Shown one piece after another: positions 1-10,242 of a stretch of DNA of 64,000 nt. The notes beneath the pieces were generated by a model. That model ran no database searches, was not told the origin of the DNA, and saw only the letters and a list, made by a program, of their open reading frames with translations. The stretch spans positions 62,001 through 126,000 of the forward strand of contig JBAHVR010000323.1 in assembly GCA_036898135.1 (NCBI GenBank). Reading direction: 5' to 3'. The first letter of the stretch is position 1; every line of letters starts with the position of its first letter. The stretch comes from Oncomelania hupensis. Lineage: Eukaryota; Mollusca; Gastropoda; Littorinimorpha; Pomatiopsidae. The translations under genes were made by a program, and so were the position numbers.

Positions 1-564
1 CCATGTTCAGGTCGTGGATCAAAATCTACAGTTTTAAGTCTTTTTTGATGTCGGTATATATCTTCAGCTTTCATAGTCGACCCCAAATGTTTTTTTGCTT
101 GGTGAAATGTTTGGAGTGATTATGTACATGTTGTCAGTACTACAAACGATTTATTTTGTGAAAAGTCTGTCAGACCGAGCAAGACACATCTTACATGCTT
201 ACAGTGTGCAGAAGGCCCCATGCCTGCAGCGCATTCACACTGACATTCCAAAACTGTTCCTTTTTCTGTCAAAGAAATGTCAACTTTGTACATAAGACCA
301 GTTTTCATTTCAGCCCGAACTTCAGCATGAATGTAAGTAACTGATGACTGGATGCAAGCTCTAACAGAATTGACATATTTGTTCTGGTACAAATCTTTAG
401 CTTTTTTGTCTATATCTTTGCTCATGGGATTCAAAAAGGCTGCAACCTGCTCTGTGCTGATGTTAGGTACATGTACTTCTATATGCAAGTCTTTGTAGTT
501 AGTGATAGGTGGTAACTCCATTTTGAACTCCGGTGTTGCTATGTCTCCTTTGCCAAAGTTGTCA
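1..564 (-). pseudogene. SWIM zinc-finger protein exon, one in-frame stop
   Basis: Reading leftwards from about 564, the frame runs through MELPPITNYKDLHIEVHVP (Met at 521) to a SWIM-type zinc signature, CQCECAAGMGPSAHCKHV (CxC then CxH), followed by LLGLTDF. A TAA at 118-120 interrupts the frame. Beyond it the same frame stays open to the window edge and reads TFHQAKKHLGSTMKAED and then VDFDPRPEH. That is the kind of sequence that follows the SWIM motif in metazoan SWIM proteins often annotated with a YqaJ-type nuclease domain further on; no nuclease domain is in the window. The open frame also extends upstream of the Met (GDIATPEFK), so this looks like an internal exon. Either it is a recently broken gene or transposon gene, or the stop is an allele or assembly error. 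The SWIM call is firm; the function and family partner are inference. Confidence 0.6.
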
Positions 565-650
565 TTTCAATCATACGACTCAAGTCTGAAATCATACATA
601 ATATTTTTTAATAGTCTAGTCATATAATATATATTAATAATAACAAAATT

Positions 651-884
651 TTATAGAGTTCGGTACTCCACCAGATAACGTGACGTTGTTGTTGTTTGTA
701 GATTATAGTCACACGACACTTTCGCATATAGGTGACTACTGGACCGATTTATATTAACACCAGTGGGCCAGTTGTTGGTAAAGGGGAAAATAATATGATC
801 ACACGTTGACCAATCCGGGATTCGAACCAGCGACATTTCGGTTACTAGCAAGATGCTCTTACCAACTGAGCTACCCGGCCGCAC
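651..884 (-). repeat. tRNA-derived SINE
   Basis: On the minus strand the head (882 down to 811) has a tRNA-like A box, TAGCTCAGTTGG, and B box, GGTTCGAATCC, about 45 bases apart. The anticodon-loop equivalent is CTAGTAA (AGT, Thr-like), but the anticodon stem does not pair properly, so this is a SINE head and not a tRNA gene. An unrelated body follows to about 651 and ends in AT-rich DNA. Part of the body (GATTTATATTAA with neighbours) resembles sequence near 19715 and 41720. Confidence 0.6.
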
Positions 885-1039
885 ATGGCGTGACGCAACA
901 CAGTGTACAGTTATTACAAGGGGCTCGATCACGTAGGCCTATTTACTACCGGAAGTACGCTACCCTAGGCGCACTCTATCGGATTGTCTTCCCCGAAGGT
1001 GGAGTTTTTTGGCTCATTGGTTTAATGTTTGATGAAAAC

Positions 1040-1200
1040 AGGGTTACCATAACATAGAAATGGTTATTGTTACATTAAACAATGATAACGTGGGCTTTAT
1101 GTATTCAAACTAACCCCTAAATATGTGAATGTTGCATTTCTGTTGTGAGTGATTTCCCTTGCTGAGAAACTACCATTACAGCTAAGAGAAAGATCCCATT
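1040..1200 (+). repeat. dispersed repeat fragment
   Basis: A stretch around ACATTAAACAATGATAACG, GTGGGCTTTA and GAGTGATTTCCCTT recurs in diverged form near 16590, 37030 and 45370. No coding frame or termini could be defined. It is an old, short interspersed element of unknown class. Confidence 0.4.
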
Positions 1201-1249
1201 TAAAAAAAAAATCTCTATAGTAGAGGTAAAGCTGTGCTCCTAACTGTTT

Positions 1250-1535
1250 GGTCGTTGGAGAGAGAGAGGAGTTTGAGACCTCCCTTTTCTCTAGACCAGC
1301 TTAATGATGGTAGTCTCCCTCCTCTTCCAGGCTGCTTTACCTTCTCCGGTTGTAAAACAGATCTAGATACCCATTCACAGCTGGGTGGACTAGGATGTCA
1401 TGCGCTTGTTTTGTTTTGGTCGTTTGGTGGTTGCCTAACATGTATGGTCATCCATCCAAGTACTATCCGGTCCCGACGTTGCTTGGCTGGCGTGTGTCCA
1501 AACCACTGAACTACTGCGCCACACAGACAGTACAA
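1250..1535 (-). repeat. 5S rRNA-like SINE
   Basis: The minus strand at 1484-1446 contains GTCGGGACCGG and TAGTACTTGGATGGATGACC, close to the internal promoter region of eukaryotic 5S rRNA (TAGTACTTGGATGGGxGACC). It is preceded by GTGGCGCAGTAGTTCAGTGG and followed by a body shared with the elements at 19870 and 41890 (GTGAATGGGTATCTAG, GGAGAAGGTAAAGCAGC). It is too short and diverged for a working 5S gene. Confidence 0.6.
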
Positions 1536-1935
1536 AGAAAACCCATCATATAAAACTTCTTCCTTGTTGTTGTCTACTGTAGATACCATGTTTAGCGCTA
1601 AAGCAATAGTTATTAATACGCGCAAAACGAAGGAATTAATTGATTTAAAAAAAAACACAAAAAATATAATTTCAAAAGTTATTTTTGGGGCGTAAGCTTT
1701 TGCTTTTTAGTGGGGCAATGCTTACTGTAAATGTCTTTGTTATTTAAAAAAAAGGGGGTGGGGTGGGGAGAGAGGGGTGGTCTGAAAGGAATTGGTCAAA
1801 GTTCGGTCTCTTTAACACATAGTCTAAATAGTGAGATAGAATCAAGAAATAACTAAAGAAATAAAGAAATATGTCAACTTATCTCAATACAGTTGCACTT
1901 TGAGCTTGATTAAAGCAGTGTGTATTGCATCCTGA

Positions 1936-2136
<201 letters not shown>

Positions 2137-2144
2137 ATCATCGT

Positions 2145-3960
2145 GCGTGTTGCAGGTATTTTATTGTCCAATTTACCATATGCAAACTTCAGCGGGCTTC
2201 ACCGCCACGACCCCGTCCACCTACGACACAAACAAACACCTTACACCCGCAGACAGCCCAGAAAGGATGACGATTTCCAACAGACGTGAAGTGATGAAAA
2301 ACACAACGAGTAGATATACAACTTCCAAATTATTTATTCATTCAAACCACACACTCATACACATACAACATTTATACATGAAAAGAAAATAAAGATGATG
2401 AACAATCAATGGTACAATGAAATGGCACGTCAGTGTGATGATCGATGGTTGCTAACGAACCCAGTCCGCGTACGAAATCGTGCATGAGCAAACGTCCGTT
2501 CGCATGTACTAATAACAGAGGGGGGTCAAGTGCATAGGAGGAGGACAACACGAAAAGATCCAACCTGAGTGGGTGTAGTCCTCGGTGTCTCCTTGCAGCG
2601 TGGCAGTCCACGAAGTCCCGCTGTTAGTATCCTCCCCTGCTTGTTGCCGTAGTTGTTGCACGTGCCACCATTGATGACAATACGTGGCGACGTCCCCGCT
2701 TCGACTCGCCACTGACGGCGATAATGATGATGATGATGGTGATGCAGCAGTCACGGCAGTCCTGCCACCGTCGACGTCGCACAGCGGTACACCTCTGGAC
2801 AGCTCCCACGCGACGTCTAGGCCAGGCTCCGACCATCCACATCACCAAACACCAACGGAAATGGTGGGGTTGAGGGAAGATGACGATGTGGACGATGTGG
2901 ACGATGGTGAAGTTGTAGGTACAAAACGACGACAACGCAGACAAAAAAGATGGCGATGATGATACGGTCGATTCACACGATCGAATGTCGTCGCACGGCG
3001 TCGAACCTGTAACATGCTTGTTGCATTGTTAATATCCTGCTTGCTCATCCCTGCCCCCCTCCCTCTGCATGCACTCTCCCCCCCTCTCTCTCACATCTCA
3101 ACACTCCCTCTCAACGCTCGAGGGGACACAACTGCTGTCCGTTTCCCCCTCTCAACTCACTCCTCACTTACTTCCCTTCACTATTGTCATTGTCTCTCTC
3201 ATGATAATATTCTCATCAAAATGCAATGAAAATCATGAGCATCCAAATGAATATAAACATATCAAAATACAATGAAAACGTGTGATCTTCATCTGGCAAC
3301 CACTCTCACCCTCACCTTCCTTTCTCACCTTCCTTCCCTCCGCCTTTCCACAGTGCAACCACTCTCACCCTCTCCTTCTCTCACTTACACCTCATGTACT
3401 CACACCCCATAGCCGGCGCTGGGTTCTCGGACAGTAAGGAAAGTAACACCAACTACACTCACCCAACCGGTTCGAACTGTAGTCGCCACTCGTAGCATCT
3501 TTCCACGCTCCTACGAGTAACTTCCGCGTAGGGTAATCCGTAGTGCTTAGTTTCTTTTAGCGGACACTCCCTCAACGCTAACTAACACACTACTACACTT
3601 TGCTTTTCTATACACTCCGCTCTGAGTTCTACCACCATAGAAAACAGCAAACGTTTAACTAGTATCTTCTAGACCGGTTACTATAATCCGTCAGTAACAG
3701 TCTAACCCTACACCACAGAACAGAGCACTAGACAACACACAACCGTTCGCTAGGTCACTCCAATACGTTCTGCCAAGTAGTGAGTACTTTTCCCCATCCC
3801 TACCCACTGCGCAAACCGTTCAAGCAAGTTCCGCACGCTCAGCTATCGCAATCATACACACCGCAACCTGCAATTACATACCCCTAATTGCTTTTACTCT
3901 CCCACCACAGATCACCCTGTGACAGTGGGCTTAACTTGTATCACACAAGGCTGTCCAAGC
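2145..3960 (-). repeat. LTR-like repeat-rich block, termini unresolved
   Basis: This is gene-free, pyrimidine-rich DNA. On the minus strand it has a GGGTGAGTG donor-like site near 3465 next to TACACTCACC/AAGGAAA motifs that also occur, in the same order, in the 2.1 kb LTR copies at 10243-12332 and 56006-60817. It may be a third, much more diverged member of that family. I could not find TG/CA ends with a 5-base duplication, so the assignment is tentative. Confidence 0.3.
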
Positions 3961-4480
3961 GCCACAACGCAGCAAAGCGCGGAATAAGCATAGCTAAGCA
4001 TATAGCATAGGACATGATAACATTATATAGCATAGCAAAGCATAGTACAGCACAGCATAATAATACAGACTATGACGTAACAGCACATAGTGACGCGTTA
4101 AAGCATCGAATCTTGTTCAACTTGGTTTTTTTTAACCCTTTCTTTTCTCACTTGTATATGTGAGGATCAGTGTGTGTGTACGTGCCTGTCAGAAATGCTA
4201 TCCTATTTATATTGTTGCCATGTTCTATGACATTATGTTTGTTCGATTTGCCTGAAAACAAAACTTAAGTTTGAATGATGGAAAGATGTTACTGCACTAT
4301 GTTTTGATGATAGAAAAATGTTACTTTCTCAAAAGTTATATTTGGTCTATTTTAAGGCGTTCAGTAAAATTGTTTATTATACTACCACCTCAGAGGGTAG
4401 GTAATTCCAAATTGTAATAATGAAAAAAGCATAAAGGTTGCTGATATTGTGCAGTATAACTATTATTTTGGTAGTTTTAG
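3961..4480. other. AT-rich intergenic, no gene seen
   Basis: Short AGCATAGC-type repeats lie around 3985-4050 (AAGCATA, ATAGCAT), then AT-rich DNA. A minus-strand peptide near 4377-4440 (ITIWNYLPSEVV) resembles the end of many LINE RT proteins, but the similarity is too short to call. Confidence 0.4.
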
Positions 4481-4485
4481 TTTGA

Positions 4486-4547
4486 AAGACGAGTGGGTAA
4501 TAGCATTTTATTGTGCAGAGCCCAGCAACAATAAAAACCCCGTCACA
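4486..4547 (-). repeat. solo LTR fragment (346-base family)
   Basis: The minus strand begins TGTGACGGGG, then GTTGCTGGGCTCTGCACAAT and TTACCCACTCGTCTT, matching the first 70 bases of the intact solo LTR at 50424-50769. The match stops at 4486. Confidence 0.5.
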
Positions 4548-4591
4548 GTCTGGATTTCTCAAATGTTGGCCACGAAGTATGTTTTATTTAA

Positions 4592-4960
4592 GAGTTTTTT
4601 GTCAGATTAATTGCCTGTTTAAGACAAAGCTGGCACGCACAAATTTCAAGTTCTGACAAATACAGTTGGTTTTATTCTTTTAAGAGTATTTGTGAAGCTG
4701 AAAAGTACATACATATTATCACAAACAAATGGCACCGAGACTCTCTCGTGAGGTTCAAAATCAGAGCAACTGGCCTCGGATGCTGCAAATTGTGGTTCAT
4801 GACAGGAGATCAGTCTGTCGATACTGGGTGTTCTCTTTGTAGTCACGAATTAGAAGATGGACATCACTTTTTGTTTGTTTGCCCGGCATATCAATCTATA
4901 AGTATAAATTGCATACCAATATTAAATATATTAAATGTATTACAGTCTAAAACGTGCTGA
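4592..4960 (+). pseudogene. LINE ORF2 C-terminal fragment with zinc motif
   Basis: A frame open from 4592 reads through KYSWFYSFKSICEAEKYIHI and RFKIRATGL to CSLCSHELEDGHHFLFVCPAY. The CxxC...H...C arrangement is typical of the C-terminal zinc finger after the RT domain in several LINE ORF2 proteins. Similar endings occur here at 30265, 35620 and 63350 on other LINEs. No RT core is attached, so this is a 5'-truncated relic. The clade cannot be set from this piece. Confidence 0.6.
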
Positions 4961-5649
4961 TAACAAAACTGCTTTCATTTAAAGATGAAAATAAAATACA
5001 GAATTTAGCTAAATTTGCAGTAGAAGCCTTAATGAGTTGACAGCATCACATAATTATTAGAGAGGTGGAGAAAGGTATTTTTTCTTTGATTTATTTTTCC
5101 CTTGACATCAGTACAATTGTATTCAATGTTCATTTCCAATGTCAATCCGTTATGTATGTCAAAGTATATTATATAAACATACATTTATAAGTATAACAGT
5201 ACAATTACAGATTAGCCAAATAAATTACAATAATTAATAATAATGGAATTGAAAAGAAAAGAAGCCCCACATTACCATTGTTCACTTTAAGTGTTTAGCA
5301 CAGAAAATAATTTGCAAACATCACACTCATGTGAAAAACTTGTGAATCCTGAAACAGAATAAACTCAATCTGCGTACATTTCGTTTTTCATTTACTGTAA
5401 GTGGGATAAACTTAACATGAATTTAAAAAAAACACACGTACAAAACAACTAATCCAAAAAATAATTACATGAATAAAAGAGTTTAATTTTTTGTTAAATG
5501 TGGGAGGGGAAAAAAGTTAGTAGAGGGATAGACTGGCGTTGACTTAATGCATTTAAAACAAAAGGTAATAACAACCACTTTCTTAAAGATGCACTGCAGC
5601 GTTCAATGTACAACGAGAGAAAAGAAAACAGTTTAATCTTTTCTTATTT
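4961..5649. other. AT-rich intergenic, no gene seen
   Basis: No convincing frame, RNA gene or terminal repeat was seen. The right part is probably the 3' untranslated tail of the minus-strand LINE that starts at 5650. Confidence 0.4.
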
Positions 5650-7760
5650 TTCTCTAACTTATACAAACTGCTTCTAGTATGCAACAAGATTACAGAAACA
5701 AAGGTGTATATGGATGCCATGTATTGTACACTTTGTGGGTATTCATTAATAAATACGATGCTTGTCTCTCTATTTCATATCGAGTTTTCAAAAAAGACTT
5801 AAACACAGCAAACGTTGGAATACAGTTGTTCAACTTGCACTTAAAGATAAAAAACTTGGCAACAACAATTATCCTATCGAAAATCATGTCTGACCTAAAA
5901 TTATCACCACAACCAAACAGTACAATGTTTTTGTTTAAATGCATATTTAAATATATTAATAAATATTTTAAATAACATTCTGACAATTATTCCTTACTAC
6001 ATGTTCAAACTGATTCCAGAATGCCTGGATGTGTGCACACTGCCAGAATAAATGCTGTATACGTTCTCGCTCGATTGTACAAAAAGAACGTGATGAATCC
6101 GTTCGAACACCCATACTTGACAGAATAGTTTTTGTGGCGATAATCCTATGCACTACTCGTAGCTGGAACCATTCAAGTTTAACATCAGTTATATTTTCGA
6201 TTTCCTTAAAAAACTATTTTCCAGCTACAATCTTTACCATATTTCTGTTCCCATGTCTTACAGCAGTTAGGTTGTATCATCAAACGAAATACAACCTAAA
6301 CTCGTGCACATTTTTGAACTGAAGTCAGAATAGTCCATAGTTTATTTAAGTCTGAAAAGTTATTACTAACGATCAGTACCTCAAAAGAATTAATGTACTT
6401 TTTTACAGCCTGCAGACCACCAGGGTACGTAACAAAATAAGTTTGAACATTATATCTATGTACAAACTCTTGAAAACATAAACAAGACCCATTTTCCTTT
6501 AATAAGTGTCCAATACAAAACACCCCTTTCTCATACCAAGTTTTATAGAAAATGGGTCTGTTGTTAACGAGTATATTCTGATTATAAAAAATCATTTAAG
6601 AGATAATCTCTTCCGGTTTTTTAAAATAATATAATTTGATAAGTCTCTGTACGAATGCAAAGCTTCTTTCCAAAACCTAGTTTCTCAACGTTTTCAAAAC
6701 ATGAAGATTCCGTCAAAAGTATAGATCTCAATTTCTGATTACCATATTTAATTTTTTTTGTTACTTTCATATGTTTAAGGCTTTAATAAACATTTTGATG
6801 TCTGGAATACCAATATTTTTTACTGCACTTTTTCGACTAATTCTATCTCTTTTATTTTTCCAAACAAATTCAAAAACTGATGTCTGAATCATATTTATTA
6901 CATCATCTGGAGGGTTTGGCAGTAGCATCCACAAATGAACTAATTTTGACAAAATAAGTGATTTCAACACCGCTACTATTCCCAGACTATTTGTCTTTTG
7001 AGCCATATTTTATACAATAATTTTATTTCTATCAATTTATCTTTTATGTTGATACCAATACAATGTTCTAAGTCACTTGTCAGCCAAATACCCAACATTT
7101 GAAACTTTTCAGGGTTCCAGGTTATACGAAGATGTTGCATAAATTTTGTGGATGAGTTACGCCGGCTGCCCAGCCAAATTGCGTTAGTTTTTGTTGCGTT
7201 CAAAGAGAGCCCTGACAGATTGCAAAACTTGTCAATGGTTTTGATAGTTTCATCAAAAGAAATTCTAGTGCCCTTTAATAACATTTAGGTGTCATCTGCA
7301 TATTGTGTAATTTTATGTTCTACTTCGTTAATTTTTATGCCGTCGATTTCCTTAATTTCACGGATCATTATTGCTAAGATCTCGACACATAAAACAAAAA
7401 TATACGGTGATATTGGGTCTCCTTGTCTGCAGCCACGTTCAATACTAAACCAGCTTGACATTTGACTATTAACAGAAACGGACGCTTTAGTATCATTATA
7501 ACAGGTTTTTATCCATCTGCAGAAATCATTGCCGAAAAAAAAAGGCAAGCAACACTTTATTCATAAATATCCAATCTATGGAATCAAAAGCCTTTTCAAA
7601 ATCTAGGCATAAAAGTAATCCTGGCTTGTCGTTTTTATTCAGATAACTGATAAGATCATATATTAGTGGAATATTGTCCCCTATAAAACGTCCTTTAATA
7701 AAACCTGTTTGATCTTCGTTGAATAACGATGGTAGAACTAATAGAAAAGTATTTATTAGT
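5650..7760 (-). mobile_element. L1/Tx1-type LINE, 5'-truncated and decayed
   Basis: Minus-strand reading gives the RT core and C-terminus of an L1/Tx1-like ORF2. From 7745 leftwards: NEDQTGFIKGRFIGDN, CLDFEKAFDSIDW, then (frame shifted at an A8 run near 7540) RGCRQGDPISPYIFVLC and the catalytic QYADDT. A TAA at 7285-7287 directly follows the YADD box. The same frame resumes with SLNATKTNAIWLGS. Further downstream are the typical Tx1-like tail pieces NRPIFYKTWYEKGV (about 6550) and ERIQHLFWQCA (about 6060), the latter in another frame, and finally AKFFIFKC (about 5850). At least three frame changes and one stop make it dead. The endonuclease and ORF1 are missing. Gene order and motifs fit L1/Tx1 better than RTE or CR1. 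Confidence 0.75.
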
Positions 7761-8130
7761 GTTATGGATATTAAGATATATAGAGTATATAGAGTATATA
7801 GATATGTACATATATATGTATACCGAAAGGTGTATTTGGCGTGCGTGTATGCGTGAATCTACGTGTTCTCCCGTCTCACAACTTCTCTAACTCGTAACAA
7901 TGAACTACGTCGTCACATCCTCTATTAAACCATAAAAGTAAATCAACTAAAATAGCACAAGAACACAATCAACAAGAATTAAAATGGGATAAATCCAATT
8001 GTGTCTACTCACGTCAATTCGCAGAATATGTCCGTTGGAAAACTATACACCACTTACAAATAACACACAATTCCGAGTCACGGTCGACAGAGAGAAAGGA
8101 AGCGAAAGTTATAAATTGTCACACTGTAAT
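7761..8130. other. intergenic, no gene seen
   Basis: AT-rich DNA with a TATAGAGTATA repeat around 7773-7805. Nothing coding was recognised. Confidence 0.4.
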
Positions 8131-8425
8131 AATGTTCGATTCTCTAGTCTCTTCTCTGCCTACGCCAAATTCCTTCTCCGCTTCTCAATCTCACTCTCCT
8201 TCTACTCTCGCTTTCTGCGTCTCTCCTCCCCTTCTCCGCTCCTCCTCGCCCTCCTCTCCCACGACTCCTTTTCTTCGTCTTCTTCCTCTTCTTCTGCGTT
8301 CTCTTCTTTTTCTTCTTTTTCTTCTTCTTCTTCTTCTTCTTCTTCTTCTTCTTCTTCTTCTTCTTCTTCTTCTTCTTCAGCGTCCTCCTCTTTTTCTTCT
8401 TCTTCCCTATTCTTCTTCACCTATT
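8131..8425 (+). repeat. (CTT)n polypyrimidine tract
   Basis: A long TCTTCT tract with a pure core at about 8322-8379. Poly-Ser, poly-Leu and antisense poly-Glu frames over it are composition artefacts. Confidence 0.9.
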
Positions 8426-8453
8426 CCTGAGTCTCCCGCATCTATATCATGTA

Positions 8454-8770
8454 ATCGTATACTTCAAAAAGGCGTTTGACCGAGTCTGGCATGCAGCTCT
8501 ATGGGCAACCATGAGAGTGTACAACATCATCCCTAAAAATATTGAAGTCATCAAAAGCCTGTATGACAAGGCTACCAGTGCAGTCCTCCACAACAGCGCC
8601 ATCGGAAACGGTTCAGAACAACAATCGGTGTGCGTCAGGGATGCCTACTCTCTTGCCAACTTAATCAGCCTGGTCAGTAGCATGGTACGACACAGGAACC
8701 GTCGCAATATTCGGTTGGACCTGCTTCTTCTAAGCTCTTCGGCGAAAATGCAGTCCGTTCACATCTGACA
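8454..8770 (+). pseudogene. LINE RT fragment (GGATA-tail family)
   Basis: The frame reads KKAFDRVWHAALWATMRVYN and KSLYDKATSAVLHNSAIG, the region around the first catalytic aspartate of RT. It is nearly identical at DNA level to 44020-44160. After about 8630 the frame degenerates, and the sequence to 8770 is not recognisable. Only about 200 bases are securely RT. Confidence 0.65.
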
Positions 8771-9090
8771 GTTTCCGTACTCAGATGCCCGGATCTAGTT
8801 AGTTAGTTAGTTATATAGATTAACGTCCCCGGACACATAAGCGTATAGGGGACGATTCCCGGATCTATTATTCGCATGTTCTTTTTATCGCGCTCTCTGC
8901 CTTCCAATGAGAATGCGTGTGACGTTATTATGTTCCAGACTGGTTGTTCTCAAACAACTAGTGACGTAGGTATATCCTTATATCATACATTTATTTTGTC
9001 TACGTGGGGAAATCTCAGTACAGGCGCTTGCTATGCAGTGAATGTTACTGAATTCTTTCACACTGTACATATATGCACGCAGACACCCCA
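8771..9090. other. intergenic, no gene seen
   Basis: A TTAG tandem (about 8799-8813) is followed by unique-looking sequence up to the left edge of duplicated block A. Confidence 0.4.
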
Positions 9091-9361
9091 ACTGATTTGG
9101 TTTCATCAAGTGATAGATACTGTAAAGGGATGGATATTGGCCACTCCCTTGCCACAGATCTGTTTAACATTCTCAGTGAGTGTTGACAATTAAAAATTAT
9201 GCTTACCAAAATAAAAACTATGCTTACCAAAATAAAAATTATGCCTACCAAATAAAAATTATGCTTACCAAAATAAAATCAAACAAACAAACAAAAACTC
9301 AAAGCAAGACGATATGCTAAACTGATAACAGTCTGCAAGAAATGTAACTGTAAGGTATGAT

Positions 9362-10041
9362 TAGGCGCTGGTCAATATAGGATATGACTCAAGCTGCCTA
9401 AGGCGCTGGTCAATATAGGATATGACTCAAGCTGCCTAAGGTGCTGTTCAATATAGGATATGACTCAAGCTGCCTAAGGCGCTGGTCACTATAGGATATG
9501 ACTCAAGCTGCCTAAGGCGCTGGTCAATATAGGATATGACTCAAGCTGCCTAAGGTGCTGTTCAATATAGGATATGACTCAAGCTGCCTAAGGCGCTGGT
9601 CAATATAGGATATAACTCAAGCTGCCTAAGGTGCTGGCCAATATAGGATGACTCAAGCTGCCTAAGGTGCTGGTCAATATAGGATATGACTCAAGCTGCC
9701 TAAGGCGCTGGTCAATATAGGATATGACTCAAGCTGCCTAAGGTGCTGGCCAATATAGGATATGACTCAAGCTGCCTAAGGCGCTGGTCACTATAGGATA
9801 TGACTCAAGCTGCCTAAGGCGCTGGTCAATACAGGATCTGACTCAAGCTGCCTAAGGTGCTGGCCAATATAGGATATGACTCAAGCTGCCTAAGGCGCTG
9901 GCCAATATAGGATATGACTCAAGCTGCCTAAGGCGCTGGTCAATATAGGATATGACTCAAGCTGCCTAAGGCGCTGGCCAATATAGGATATGACTCAAGC
10001 TGCCTAAGGCGCTGGCCAATATAGGATATGACTCAAGCTGC
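9362..10041 (+). repeat. 38-base satellite, about 18 units
   Basis: Tandem copies of a 38-base unit starting AGGCGCTGGTCAATATAGG and ending CTCAAGCTGCCTA. Variation is mainly CGC/TGC and GTC/GCC. The flanking sequence and the unit itself match the 3' half of the SINE at 26792-27215, where the segment occurs once. The equivalent array in B has about 21 units. Confidence 0.95.
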
Positions 10042-10242
10042 CCAAACCCAAGGTGCCAACTTGTTGCCTTATGTGCATCGTCGGACGTTTCAGACTACTG
10101 GGCAGTCTTGGGCGAACGAGAGAGAATGGGATCTAGTGCTTCCTGTGGGGAGGGGTGGAGGTGCATGAGAGGGGGGAGTGTTTTTGTAACTAACACTCAC
10201 CCATCTATCTAGGGGCCTTCTTTTTCTTCATCTTCTTCTTTT

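Noticed and set aside
811..882. tRNA-Thr gene on the minus strand
   Set aside because: A and B boxes are good, but the anticodon stem does not pair and a SINE body follows.
2684..2959. Asp-rich protein
   Set aside because: GATGAT-type repeats; antisense frames equally open; no motif.
7999..8430. Serine-rich secreted protein
   Set aside because: Composition of the (CTT)n tract only.
9362..10041. CRISPR array
   Set aside because: 38-base units are contiguous with no spacers, in an animal genome.
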